Positions 6,375 through 14,440 of a stretch of DNA of 30,541 nucleotides are shown one piece after another. The stretch comes from Scatosoma sp045124465 (GTDB lineage Bacteria > Bacillota > Clostridia > Christensenellales > Borkfalkiaceae): positions 1 to 30,541 of the forward strand of contig JBGVLV010000021.1 of the NCBI GenBank assembly GCA_045124465.1, given 5' to 3'. Both the position numbers and the translations under genes were made by a program. The notes below the pieces were generated by a model. That model was not told the DNA's origin and did no database searches. It worked only from the letters and a program-made list of their open reading frames with translations. How positions within the stretch are numbered: position 1 is the first letter of the stretch; every line of letters begins with the position of its first letter.

Positions 6375-7736
6375 ATGAAAGGTAAAAAATTACGTTTGGC
6401 GATCTCGGGCGCGTTGGCTTGCGTGACGCTGTCGCTGGGGCTTACGGGTTGTTTCTATGCGGGAACGAATACGCCCGTGAGTATCGTTTCCGTCGCCAAG
6501 ACCTCCTCCGACGGGCTTATCGATACCTACACCATCTACTATTCGGACGGCGGAACGAGTACGTTCCAGATCGCCAACGGCGCGGACGGAACGGACGGCG
6601 AGGACGGTAAAGACGGTACGAACGGCAAAGACGGCAAGGACGGCGACGGCGTTGCGGCGACGGACAATTCGGTCGTGATCAATCAATGCCTGCAAACGGT
6701 CGGAAAGGTGTTTTGCGAGTTCACGGAATCAGACGATAGCACCGAGGACGACGAAACGGACACCAAGACCGCCGTATACACGGGCGCGTGCGTTATCTAT
6801 CGCATGGACGAGGAGTATACGTATTTCCTGACCAACTATCACGTTATCTACGATACGGACGCCGTAGAGGAAAAGATTTCGACGACGATACATTGTTATT
6901 TGTACGGCAGCGAGAGCGTACCCAAAAAACAGACGGACGAGAACAAGAAAACCTATTACACGTACGACGATTATGCGATCCCGTGCGACTACGTAGGCGG
7001 CGCGGCGCAATACGACATTGCGCTCGTCCGCGCGGAAACGTCGGTCGTAAAGTCCATCAACGAGAACGCGAAAGCCGTTACGTTTGCCGAGGAATATTAC
7101 GTGGGTCAAACCGCCATCGCGATCGGCAATCCCCACGGCGGCGGTATCAGCGTGACGGAAGGGATCGTGAGCGTGGATAACGACCATATCTCGTTGAACA
7201 TAGACGGTACGACCCGTTCATACCGTTCCATACGTATCGATACGGCGTTATATCCCGGGAACTCGGGCGGAGGCTTGTTCAATAGCGACGGCGAGCTTAT
7301 CGGGATCACCAACGCGGGTGATACGGAGGATCAGAATATCAATTACGCCGTACCCGTACAGATCGTGAAAGCGGTCGCGCAGAACGTTCTGATACATAAC
7401 GGCGTTCGGAAACTCACGTTCGGCGTGACGGTGACTTCGAAAAATTCCAAATACGTATACGACGAGGAGAGCGGTTACGGCAGGATCGAAGAGGATATCG
7501 CGATCTCCGCGGTCGAAGGGATCGCGGCGGAAATGGGTCTGGAAGTCGGGGATATTCTGACGGCGATCGAGATAGACGGAGCGGAATACGAACTGGAACG
7601 GTATTTCGATATCGGCGACTACGCCTTGTATCTGACCGAGGGCGTAAAGTTCCGATTCCTGTACGAGCGCGGCGGCACAGCGGGCGCGACTTCGGTCTAT
7701 GAGGTCAAGGACGAGGACTTGAAAACGATAGCGTGA
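6375..7736 (+). CDS. HtrA/DegP-like trypsin-type serine protease, lipoprotein with collagen-like spacer and PDZ domain
   Basis: This is a membrane-anchored extracellular protease, probably for protein quality control. ATG 6375 follows GGGAGGAG and gives 453 residues; the upstream in-frame ATG 6342 lies within the -10 box. The protein has a lipoprotein signal peptide ending LTGC, a linker, then a Gly-x-Asp/Lys run of collagen type (GKDGTNGKDGKDGDG). A trypsin-like domain follows with the triad in TNYHVIYD (His), YDIALVRAE (Asp) and GNSGGGLF (Ser). A PDZ domain (AEMGLEVGDILTAIEIDG) ends it. An A/T-rich hairpin follows the stop. The gene is monocistronic and the first chromosomal gene after the mobile element. 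The Gly-rich spacer could hold the protease away from the membrane; that is inference. Confidence 0.88.
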   Translation: MKGKKLRLAISGALACVTLSLGLTGCFYAGTNTPVSIVSVAKTSSDGLIDTYTIYYSDGGTSTFQIANGADGTDGEDGKDGTNGKDGKDGDGVAATDNSVVINQCLQTVGKVFCEFTESDDSTEDDETDTKTAVYTGACVIYRMDEEYTYFLTNYHVIYDTDAVEEKISTTIHCYLYGSESVPKKQTDENKKTYYTYDDYAIPCDYVGGAAQYDIALVRAETSVVKSINENAKAVTFAEEYYVGQTAIAIGNPHGGGISVTEGIVSVDNDHISLNIDGTTRSYRSIRIDTALYPGNSGGGLFNSDGELIGITNAGDTEDQNINYAVPVQIVKAVAQNVLIHNGVRKLTFGVTVTSKNSKYVYDEESGYGRIEEDIAISAVEGIAAEMGLEVGDILTAIEIDGAEYELERYFDIGDYALYLTEGVKFRFLYERGGTAGATSVYEVKDEDLKTIA

Positions 7737-7742
7737 GAAATA

Positions 7743-7786
7743 AAAAAGAGAAAAAAGGAGATAAAAAATCTTCTTTTTTCTTTTTT
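7743..7786 (+). terminator. Intrinsic terminator after the protease gene
   Basis: A purine-rich arm (7743-7762) pairs with a pyrimidine-rich arm (7768-7786) that itself ends in a T-run. The stem is A/T-rich and lies 6 bases after the stop. Confidence 0.55.
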
Positions 7787-7850
7787 AATGCGATAAAACG
7801 GGTCGGAAGATGATTGATTATACGAACGGACGAGAAAAAGGCGGTAGGAA

Positions 7851-8588
7851 ATGAAGATAGACAAATACGTTTTCAAGCGCCACGAGATAAAATATATGCT
7901 GACGCCCAGTCAATATAAAACGGTTTTAAAAGAGATCGGCGAGCATTTATCGGTGGACGAGTACGGGAAAACGACGATACAGAGTTTATATTACGATACG
8001 GACACGTGGCGGCTGATCCGCGATTCGATAGAACGCCCCTTCTACAAGGAAAAACTCCGTGCGCGGAGCTACGGGCTTGCCAAACCCGACGGAAAGGTGT
8101 TTTTGGAACTGAAAAAGAAATGCGATCACGTAGTGTTCAAACGGCGTATCTGTTTAAAGGAAAAGGAGCTTGCGCCGCTTATCAATATGGGCGTGAACGC
8201 GGACGGCGGTCAGATCGAAAAAGAGATACGGTATTTCTGTCGGTTTTACGGCGGGTTAAAACCGAGTATGCTCTTACTGTACGACAGGACGGCGTATCTG
8301 GAAACGGGCAGCGATCTTCGGGTGACGTTCGATCGGAATATCCGTTACAGAACGGAACGGCTCTCGCTCTGTTCGGGACTGGACGGAACGTTGCTGCTGC
8401 CCGAAGGCGAAGTGCTGCTGGAGATCAAAACGGGCGGCGCATACCCGACGTGGCTGATCGGGCTGTTGAACGGGAACGGGATCTATAAGACCTCGTTTTC
8501 CAAATACGGCGCGGCGTACATACGGGAACAGAAAGCGAAAAAAGAAAGCGTAGACAAAGAGGTTTACGCGGAGGAGAAAGCGGTATAA
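7851..8588 (+). CDS. VTC-domain protein (polyphosphate polymerase-like)
   Basis: VTC domains form a tunnel-shaped fold that in yeast Vtc4 makes polyphosphate from ATP; the bacterial role is less certain. The 245-residue protein shows the family pattern in order: FKRHEIKYML at the start, SLYYDTDTWRL, YKEKLRARSYG, LELKKK, FKRR, LLYDRTAYL, RVTFDRNIRYR and LLEIKTGG. These Lys, Arg and Glu residues line the tunnel. There is no signal peptide, so it is cytosolic. GGTAGGAA precedes the ATG. Its stop overlaps the next ATG (TAATG), where a DUF4956 membrane protein often follows in related genomes; here only a decayed gene remains, so the usual cell-surface cluster is incomplete. Confidence 0.85.
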   Translation: MKIDKYVFKRHEIKYMLTPSQYKTVLKEIGEHLSVDEYGKTTIQSLYYDTDTWRLIRDSIERPFYKEKLRARSYGLAKPDGKVFLELKKKCDHVVFKRRICLKEKELAPLINMGVNADGGQIEKEIRYFCRFYGGLKPSMLLLYDRTAYLETGSDLRVTFDRNIRYRTERLSLCSGLDGTLLLPEGEVLLEIKTGGAYPTWLIGLLNGNGIYKTSFSKYGAAYIREQKAKKESVDKEVYAEEKAV

Positions 8589-9053
8589 TGTTTGATTCGA
8601 TTTTTCAGGAAAGCGCGGGCAGCGCGATCACGGCGGGCAAAGACGGCGTACATTCGGAAAATTCCGACGATACCACCCTCGGTTTCGTCTACGTTTCGGG
8701 CGGTAGCTTTACCATCGCCGCGGGCGACGACGGTATCCACGCGGACGAAACGTTGGCGGTGACCGCGGGTACGATCGAGATAACGAAAAGCTACGAGGGC
8801 TTGGAGGCGTTGAGTATCGAAATATCGGGCGGCAATATCAAATTAGCCGCGAGCGACGACGGTCTGAACGCGGCGGGCGGTACCGATTCCAGCGGGTACG
8901 ACGGTGACCGTCCAAGACAGCAGCGGGAACGTCGTGGTTTCGTACACGCCCGCGTTGGCGTTCCAAAGAGTGGTCATAAGCTCGCCCGATCTCGTGAAAG
9001 GGCAGAAGTATACGTTGTACGTGGGCAGTTCGTCAAGCTCGGTAACGGCGTAA
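8588..9053 (+). pseudogene. Decayed Cthe_2159-type carbohydrate-binding domain gene
   Basis: From about residue 14 the frame matches the beta-helix of the Cthe_2159 family: ITAGKDGVHSEN, then AAGDDGIHAD and AASDDGLNAAGG repeats. The normal N-terminus and signal peptide are absent. At about 8894 the conserved reading shifts frame: the 8588 frame turns into Arg-rich nonsense, while another frame from 8895 gives TTVTVQDSSGN, VVVSYTPALAF and ISSPDLVKGQKYTLYVG to a TAA at 9051-9053, the typical C-terminus. An internal segment seems lost there. The first residues, MFDSIF, overlapping the VTC stop, could be the start of a lost DUF4956 gene fused to the remnant; that part is speculative. Intact family members bind polygalacturonate-like polymers. 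Confidence 0.7.
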
Positions 9054-9154
9054 CGTAAACGGATAAAAACGGAGCACAAGTATTCCGCAACGCGCATACG
9101 ATGGATAGTAGGCGGTAAAAGCGCCAAACTCCAAAGGAAACACGGGAAAAACGA

Positions 9155-9931
9155 ATGTGGAATACTTGGCTCGCGGTCTTGGGTATCGCGTTTATATTTC
9201 TGATGACCTCGCTGGGTTCGGCGGTCGTATTTTTGTTTAAGGGGGAGATACCCCCGAAAATAAACCATTTCTTTTTGGGCTTTGCCTCGGGCGTGATGGT
9301 CGCGGCGGCGGTGTGGTCGCTGTTGTTGCCCTCCCTTACGCAGGCGGAGGCGTTTTTCGGTCGGTTGGCGTTTGTTCCCGCGGCGGCGGGGGTGATCGTC
9401 GGCGGGCTTTTTCTCGTTGCGCTCGATAAGCTCGCCACGGAACAAAGGAAAAGGGGCGGGAACGTACGCCCCGAAAAATCCATGCGGCTGTTTTTAGCGG
9501 TGACTTTGCATAATATCCCCGAGGGGCTTGCGGTGGGATTCGCGTTCGGCGCGGCGAGCCGTATCGGTACGACGGCGGCGTACGTGTCCGCGTTGGGGCT
9601 GGCGATCGGTATCGGCATACAGAACTTCCCCGAGGGCGCGGCGATCTCCCTGCCGATGAAAGCGGCGTGCAAGAACGGTCGGAAAGCGTTTTTATGGGGC
9701 GTTGCGAGCGGCGTAGCCGAACCCGTGTTCGCCATCGTCGGATATTTCCTCGCGTCGGCGTTGCGGTTTGCCCAGCCTTGGCTGTTGGGATTCGCGGCGG
9801 GCGCGATGCTGTTCGTGGCGGCGGAGGATCTGATACCCGACGCGAGATCGGAACAATCGCCGCATTTGGGGGCGTGGGGCGTTCTGATCGGGTTCGTCGC
9901 GATGATGGTACTCGACGTCGCGCTCGGTTGA
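9155..9931 (+). CDS. ZIP family metal transporter (GufA-like)
   Basis: This is a membrane carrier for Zn(II) and related divalent metals. The 258-residue protein has eight hydrophobic segments. The two metal-site helices carry HNIPEGLAVG (about 115-125) and QNFPEGAAIS (about 155-165), which are the ZIP signature positions. The loop after the third segment is basic (EQRKRGGNVRPEKS) rather than His-rich. AEDLIPDA near residue 228 is also typical. No strong ribosome binding site precedes the ATG. It follows the decayed carbohydrate-binding gene by about 100 bases and is followed by the promoter of the next gene, so it is likely transcribed alone. Confidence 0.9.
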   Translation: MWNTWLAVLGIAFIFLMTSLGSAVVFLFKGEIPPKINHFFLGFASGVMVAAAVWSLLLPSLTQAEAFFGRLAFVPAAAGVIVGGLFLVALDKLATEQRKRGGNVRPEKSMRLFLAVTLHNIPEGLAVGFAFGAASRIGTTAAYVSALGLAIGIGIQNFPEGAAISLPMKAACKNGRKAFLWGVASGVAEPVFAIVGYFLASALRFAQPWLLGFAAGAMLFVAAEDLIPDARSEQSPHLGAWGVLIGFVAMMVLDVALG

Positions 9932-9964
9932 CGTTTTTTTCCAACTTGTATTCGGGAAAAAAGC

Positions 9965-9993
9965 TTGACAGGGAAATGAACGTATGTTATAAT
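9965..9993 (+). promoter_or_regulatory. Perfect-consensus sigma-A promoter
   Basis: TTGACA (9965-9970) and TATAAT (9988-9993) are separated by 17 bases, matching the consensus exactly. Transcription should start near 10000, giving a leader of about 28 bases to the lipoprotein start. Confidence 0.85.
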
Positions 9994-10027
9994 ATTCATA
10001 ATAGAGAAAGTATAGGGGAAAACTGTT

Positions 10028-10711
10028 ATTAAGAAATTTCTGGTTTGGCTTTTGAGTATCGTTACGGCGCTGTTCTGTCTTGTCGGTTGCGCTACGCCCG
10101 ACGAGTTCGAAACTTCGCATACCATAACGTATTATGCGGTCATCGACGGAACGCAAAGCTCCGTGCCCGCGGGTATGTACGTAAAAGACGGCAGCTATCC
10201 TTCGTCTTACATAGTAGGCGTGGGCGCGACGGTCGACGATCTGCAAACGTACGTCGAAGACGACGTTACGTATACGTTCGAGGGCTGGTTCACGAATAAG
10301 AGCTGCGAAACGGCGTTTACGGGCGTCGGCAAAACCGCCGAGAAGGACGTGGTCATTTACGCGAAAGTAACGAAAACGACGGAACCCGAAACCCCGCAGG
10401 TTATGGACATCGAGTATTATTCCGTAATAGACGGAACGGTGGGAAGTATTCCCGCCGCAATGTACGACGCGGATACGAGCAAATATCCCGCCACGTACGT
10501 GGTCGGCGTGGGCGCGAAGATAGGAGATCTGAACTCGACGGACAAGTATACGTTCGTCGGTTGGTATACGGACGGCGAGTGTAAGACGGCGTTCACGGAA
10601 ATCGATACGAACGCGACGGAAAAAGTCGTCGTATACGCGAAGATCACTTCGGTGCAAGACCCGGAAGAGGATATAAACAACGATAAGTACTGGACGAAAG
10701 TATATTATTGA
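10028..10711 (+). CDS. Surface lipoprotein with two InlB-B/Listeria-Bacteroides-type repeats; apparent ATT start
   Basis: The protein carries a lipoprotein signal: KKFLVWLLSIVTALFCLVGC with the lipobox Cys about 21 residues from ATT 10028. AGGGG at 10014-10018 lies 9 bases before that ATT, and the frame closes upstream at TAG 10013. The first standard start, TTG 10052, has no ribosome binding site and would drop the two Lys residues of the signal peptide. Two tandem units of about 90 residues follow, each with YY.VIDGT, Y.VGVGA, YTF.GW.T and a closing VVVYAK or VVIYAK strand. This resembles the Flg_new/InlB B-repeat used in surface-exposed stalks. The tail is acidic. A strong terminator follows. 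The ligand is unknown. Annotation from TTG 10052 would be the conservative choice. Confidence 0.78.
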   Translation: MKKFLVWLLSIVTALFCLVGCATPDEFETSHTITYYAVIDGTQSSVPAGMYVKDGSYPSSYIVGVGATVDDLQTYVEDDVTYTFEGWFTNKSCETAFTGVGKTAEKDVVIYAKVTKTTEPETPQVMDIEYYSVIDGTVGSIPAAMYDADTSKYPATYVVGVGAKIGDLNSTDKYTFVGWYTDGECKTAFTEIDTNATEKVVVYAKITSVQDPEEDINNDKYWTKVYY

Positions 10712-10743
10712 TGAAAGCGTTCGTTTCCGTATAGCGAAAAATA

Positions 10744-10778
10744 AAAACCTTTTCGGAGAAACGCCGAAAAGGTTTTTT
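10744..10778 (+). terminator. Strong intrinsic terminator
   Basis: AAAACCTTTTCGG (10744-10756) pairs perfectly with CCGAAAAGGTTTT (10764-10776) around a 7-base loop, and the T-run continues to 10778. Confidence 0.9.
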
Positions 10779-10815
10779 CTCAAATCGCGCATACTGCAAG
10801 AAAAGGAGAATGTGT

Positions 10816-11694
10816 ATGTTGGATTGTATCATCGTCGGCAGCGGTCCCGCGGGGATCTCGGCGGCGCTTACCCTGCAAGCGAACGGAAAAAGCTTTATGC
10901 TGTTCGGCGTGAAAACGTTGAGCGAAAAGGTACGTAAGGCGGAGCGTATCCATAACTATCCCGGACTTTCGGATATTTCGGGCGAACGGTTCTGCCGTCA
11001 GTTGCAGGCGCAACTGCCGGCGGCGGAGATCGAGGTGCGGGAAGAACGCGTTTCGGGCGTGTACGCGCTCAAAGAAAAATTCGGGGTCGCCACGCAGGAG
11101 GGCGGGTATTACGAGAGCAGAACGGTCGTGCTTGCCTGCGGCGTGGAGACGGTGAAAACGATCGAGGGCGAAACGGAGTTTACGGGCAGGGGCGTGAGCT
11201 ATTGCGCGACCTGCGACGGGTTCTTGTATAAAGGCAAGACCATCGCCGTGCTCTGCACCTCCAAACGTTTCGAACACGAAATAGAACACCTTGCGAACTT
11301 CGCGGCGAAAGTATATCTTATCGCGATGTATAAGGACGTGGAGATCGATCGCGAAAACGTGATAACGCTCCGTAAAATGCCCGTAAAACTCACGGGCGGA
11401 ACGCGGGTGGAAGAAATATCGTTCCCCGCGCCGCCGCGCGAGGATCTGCCCGAAAAATTAGCGATAGACGGTTTTTTCGCGTTGCGGGAGAGCGTTGCGC
11501 CCGCCGTGCTGATGAACGGACTGCAAACGGCGGACGGACAAGTCGTCGTGGCGCGGGATATGCAAACGAACGTAGCGGGCTGTTTTGCGGCGGGGGACTG
11601 CACGGGCAGACCGTACCAGTACGCCAAAGCCGTGGGCGAGGGGAACGTTGCGGCGCACAGCGCGAGCGCGTATATACGGAACGAAAAGCTTTAA
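10816..11694 (+). CDS. Thioredoxin-reductase-like flavoprotein lacking the usual NADPH-binding motif
   Basis: ATG 10816 is 7 bases after AGGAG; an earlier in-frame ATG at 10810 is only 1 base away and unlikely. The 292-residue protein has the FAD dinucleotide motif GSGPAGISAAL near the start, the redox pair CATCDG (C130, C133) of bacterial thioredoxin reductases, and the C-terminal FAD motif FAAGDCTGRPYQYAKAVGEG. Where TrxB has the NADPH motif GGGDSA, this protein reads IAVLCTSKRFEHEIEHL, and the HRRxxxR motif is missing too. Clostridial ferredoxin-dependent flavin thioredoxin reductases lack the same motifs, so the electron donor may be ferredoxin; that is inference. No thioredoxin gene is adjacent. 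The next gene, dinB, follows after 27 bases. Confidence 0.82.
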   Translation: MLDCIIVGSGPAGISAALTLQANGKSFMLFGVKTLSEKVRKAERIHNYPGLSDISGERFCRQLQAQLPAAEIEVREERVSGVYALKEKFGVATQEGGYYESRTVVLACGVETVKTIEGETEFTGRGVSYCATCDGFLYKGKTIAVLCTSKRFEHEIEHLANFAAKVYLIAMYKDVEIDRENVITLRKMPVKLTGGTRVEEISFPAPPREDLPEKLAIDGFFALRESVAPAVLMNGLQTADGQVVVARDMQTNVAGCFAAGDCTGRPYQYAKAVGEGNVAAHSASAYIRNEKL

Positions 11695-11721
11695 GAGCCG
11701 AACAAGAGAGCGGAGGGGCGT

Positions 11722-12987
11722 ATGCAAGATAGGAAACGGGTGATATTACATTCCGATCTGAATAATTTTTTCGCCTCCGTCGAGATCGCGAACGATCCCT
11801 CTCTCGCGGGCAGACCGCTGATCGTCTGCGGCGATCCCAAGGAACGGCACGGGATCGTGCTCGCCAAAAACGAGGAGGCGAAAAAGTTCGGGATAAAGAC
11901 GGCGGAAACGGTGTATTCCGCGCTCCGAAAATGCCCCGAGTTACAACTCGTCCCCTCGCATTTTTCCGAATATAAACGGTATTCCCGACTCGTGCGCGAG
12001 ATATACGGTCGGTATACGGACAAGATCGAGGAATGCAGTATCGACGAATGTGCGCTCGATATGACGGAAAGCACCTTTCTATTCGGCGACGGCAGGACGA
12101 TCGCCGAGCGTATCCGAAAAGAGGTCAAAGCGGAACTGGGAGTGACCGTTTCCGTCGGCGTGAGCTTTAACAAAGTATTCGCAAAGCTCGCCTCCGAACT
12201 CAAAAAACCCGACGCGGTGACGGTCGTTTCGGAGGAGAATTACAGGGAAGTCGTGTTCCCGTTGCCCGTTACCGAACTGCTTTTCGTCGGCGATTCGACG
12301 GCGCGAACGCTTGCAGGGCTGGGTATCAAAACGATCGGGGAGCTTGCGGGCGCGGACGAGGGATTGCTCACGCAAAAACTCGGCAAACGTGGCAGGCAGT
12401 TACGCGTTTACGCGCGGGGCGAGGACGACGAACCCGTGCGCTGGGAAAAGACGAAAGAGGACCTGAAATCCATCGGCAATTCGACGACCCTGCCCAAAGA
12501 CCTGACGGAACGGGAGGAGATAAAACGTTGGATATACGCGCTGTCCGAGAGCGTGACGGCGAGAATGCGCGCCGCGGACGTGGGTCGGGCGAACACCGTA
12601 CATATCGTCGTACGGAACGAGCGGTTGCAGGATATTACCTGTCAGACCAAAGTCCCGCCGACCGCGCTTTGCGGCGACGTGGCGAAAACGGCGTACGGGC
12701 TGTTTTGTAAGCATTGTCCCGTCGGTACGAAAGTGCGTATGATCGGCGTGAGCGTATCGGGGTTCGATCATCATATCGAACAGCTGACGATAGGGTTGCC
12801 CGATAGCGGCGATTACGAGAAGAAGGAACGCGCGGAAAACGCGGTGGCGAAGATACGGGAGAAATACGGGTACGCGAAATTACAGCGGGGCGTGGTGTTG
12901 GAGGACGAGAAACTTTGCGGACTGGATATTCGCGGCAGGAAAGAGGAAAATGTTTCCGCGGAAAAAGAGAACGGGAAAAAAGAATAA
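11722..12987 (+). CDS. dinB: DNA polymerase IV (Y-family translesion polymerase)
   Basis: This enzyme copies past damaged template bases with low fidelity. The 421-residue protein shows the Y-family palm: HSDLNNFFASVE near the start, with a metal-binding Asp and a Phe steric gate, the fingers segment GIVLAKNEEAKKFGIKT, and the catalytic SIDECALDMT near residue 105. A helix-hairpin-helix region follows (LAGLGIKTIGELAGA), then the little finger domain. The tail is Lys- and Glu-rich, somewhat longer than usual, and has no obvious clamp-binding motif. GGAGG precedes the ATG. It may be co-transcribed with the flavoprotein gene 27 bases upstream. I see no LexA-type operator. Confidence 0.95.
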   Translation: MQDRKRVILHSDLNNFFASVEIANDPSLAGRPLIVCGDPKERHGIVLAKNEEAKKFGIKTAETVYSALRKCPELQLVPSHFSEYKRYSRLVREIYGRYTDKIEECSIDECALDMTESTFLFGDGRTIAERIRKEVKAELGVTVSVGVSFNKVFAKLASELKKPDAVTVVSEENYREVVFPLPVTELLFVGDSTARTLAGLGIKTIGELAGADEGLLTQKLGKRGRQLRVYARGEDDEPVRWEKTKEDLKSIGNSTTLPKDLTEREEIKRWIYALSESVTARMRAADVGRANTVHIVVRNERLQDITCQTKVPPTALCGDVAKTAYGLFCKHCPVGTKVRMIGVSVSGFDHHIEQLTIGLPDSGDYEKKERAENAVAKIREKYGYAKLQRGVVLEDEKLCGLDIRGRKEENVSAEKENGKKE

Positions 12988-13000
12988 AACGCGGGAAAAC

Positions 13001-13103
13001 GCCGATACTGTTTCTATCGGCGGGGGAAACTGAAAAAGACCTTACGCTTGGATATAAAAGAAGGACTATCCAAAAGCCGTTTTTCGGCTTTTGAATAGTC
13101 CTT
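13001..13103. repeat. Two inverted repeats between dinB and the SRP RNA
   Basis: GCCGATA/TATCGGC (13001-13007/13015-13021) forms a small hairpin 14 bases after dinB, without a T-tract. A larger one pairs 13061-13079 with 13085-13103 (19 bp, one mismatch). Its mismatch is a G-U only on the minus strand, where a short T-rich run also follows, so it may back up the SRP RNA terminator. Each could stop transcription entering from the opposite side. Confidence 0.45.
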
Positions 13104-13127
13104 CCGTTCATAGACGAAAATAAAAAA

Positions 13128-13397
13128 CTGCGCGATCCTTTTTTGCCGGGATCTACCGAAGCGGAAACGCCGTAGGTGACTCCTGCAAAGCTACCTTATG
13201 GCACACGCAAACAATCCGCTTAGAGCTGCTACGTTCCCGTCCTGACACGGTTCACGGCATTGCGTTGCATAAGACCTTGCGATCAACGTTCCTTGCGGCG
13301 CGCGGACCTTCCATAAATACCGTCGGGAAAGGCGTTCGGCTCTGATATAGCGGATTTCAGATACAGGGTGCCGCTAACTCCCCGCCTACGCGCAGCC
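13128..13397 (-). ncRNA. ffs: Signal recognition particle RNA, long clostridial/bacilli form (scRNA)
   Basis: Read on the minus strand, the domain IV core is GTCAGG-ACG-GGAA-CGT-AGCAGC: a GGAA tetraloop on a 3-bp stem flanked by the conserved Ffh-binding loops. Upstream the sequence GGCACCCTGTATCTGAAATCCGC matches the 5' Alu-like part of clostridial scRNA. The 5' end CTGCGCG pairs with CGCGCAG at the 3' end, and TTTTTT follows at 13127-13122. The length of about 270 nt fits the Bacillus/Clostridium long form. It is transcribed away from mrp, from its own promoter. Confidence 0.92.
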
Positions 13398-13402
13398 TAT
13401 AT

Positions 13403-13431
13403 ATTATACACCATTTCCAGGCGGAAATCAA
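13403..13431 (-). promoter_or_regulatory. ffs: Promoter of the SRP RNA
   Basis: On the minus strand TTGATT (13431-13426) and TATAAT (13408-13403) are 17 bases apart. The RNA would start at about 13397, exactly where the closing stem of the SRP RNA begins. Confidence 0.8.
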
Positions 13432-13525
13432 CCGTTTTTGCCCTCTTTTTCGTATCGGCTTACCGCCAAAACAGGAAGTTTTTGTCAAAAACCGCGCCGT
13501 TTGCGGCTTTACGGGGCGAAATACA

Positions 13526-13554
13526 TTGACAAATCGGCGCGATAGGCGTATAAT
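13526..13554 (+). promoter_or_regulatory. Perfect-consensus sigma-A promoter of mrp
   Basis: TTGACA (13526-13531) and TATAAT (13549-13554) are separated by 17 bases. The mrp start lies 33 bases after the -10 box. This promoter diverges from the SRP RNA promoter about 95 bases to the left. Confidence 0.85.
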
Positions 13555-13587
13555 AAGACCTGAAAATTTAAGGAGAATGAAAACGTT

Positions 13588-14430
13588 ATGTCGGAAAATT
13601 GCAGTCATAACTGTTCGAGCTGCTCGGCGGACTGTTCGTCGCGCAAAAAGGAAAGTTTTTTAAAAGAACCTCATAAAAGATCCTCGATCAAAAAGGTGAT
13701 CGGGGTCGTGAGCGGCAAAGGCGGCGTGGGCAAATCGCTCACCACCGCGCTCCTGTCCGCGTTCGCGCACAAACAGGGCAAGTCCGTGGGGATCATGGAC
13801 GCCGATATTACGGGACCTTCTATCCCGCACATGTTCGGTGTGACCGACCGCGCGACGGGCAGCGAAGAAGGGATCGACACCGTGCTTTCGCCCTCGGGCA
13901 TACAGATGATGTCGATGAACTTGCTCCTCGACGAGACGACAACGCCCGTCATCTGGCGGGGAATGGTCATTTCGGGTACGGTGATGCAGTTCTGGACGGA
14001 CGTCGTATGGAAAGACGTAGACCTGCTGTTCATCGATATGCCGCCCGGAACGGGCGACGTGCCGCTGACCGTGTTCCAGAGTATTCCCATTTCGGGTATC
14101 GTCGTCGTTACAACCCCGCAGGATCTCGTGAAAATGGTCGTGGAGAAAGCGGTGAATATGGCGAATATGATGAACGTACCCGTACTCGGTCTGGTGGAGA
14201 ATATGAGCTATCTCACCTGCCCCGATTGCGGGAAGAAGATCGAAGTGTTCGGCGCGAGCAAGGCAAAGTCGATCGCCGCGGAGTACGGTATACCCGCCGT
14301 GGCGCGTATGCCGCTCGATCCGCATATTTCCGAGCTTGCGGACGCGGGGCGCGTAGAGGACTACGAAACGGACGCGCTCGGAGAGATATTCGCGCAGATC
14401 GAGAAAGCGGCAACGAGAAAGGCGGACTGA
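13588..14430 (+). CDS. mrp: Mrp/Nbp35-family iron-sulfur carrier ATPase
   Basis: This P-loop protein assembles and hands over Fe-S clusters in the cytosol. The 280-residue product starts with a Cys cluster (C5, C9, C12, C16: CSHNCSSCSADC), as in clostridial and Nbp35-type members. The deviant Walker A follows, SGKGGVGKSLTTALL, then DADITGPSIPHMFG and the Walker B-like LLFIDMPPGTGDVPLTV. The bridging CxxC for the shared cluster is in TCPDCGKK near residue 215. AGGAG is 12 bases before the ATG. The next gene starts 11 bases after the stop, so the two are probably one operon under the consensus promoter. Confidence 0.93.
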   Translation: MSENCSHNCSSCSADCSSRKKESFLKEPHKRSSIKKVIGVVSGKGGVGKSLTTALLSAFAHKQGKSVGIMDADITGPSIPHMFGVTDRATGSEEGIDTVLSPSGIQMMSMNLLLDETTTPVIWRGMVISGTVMQFWTDVVWKDVDLLFIDMPPGTGDVPLTVFQSIPISGIVVVTTPQDLVKMVVEKAVNMANMMNVPVLGLVENMSYLTCPDCGKKIEVFGASKAKSIAAEYGIPAVARMPLDPHISELADAGRVEDYETDALGEIFAQIEKAATRKAD

Positions 14431-14440
14431 TAAACGGGGT

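Noticed and set aside
8974..10125. 383-codon minus-strand open frame across the ZIP transporter gene
   Set aside because: It is antisense to a clear ZIP transporter and to the start of the lipoprotein gene, with no domain signal.
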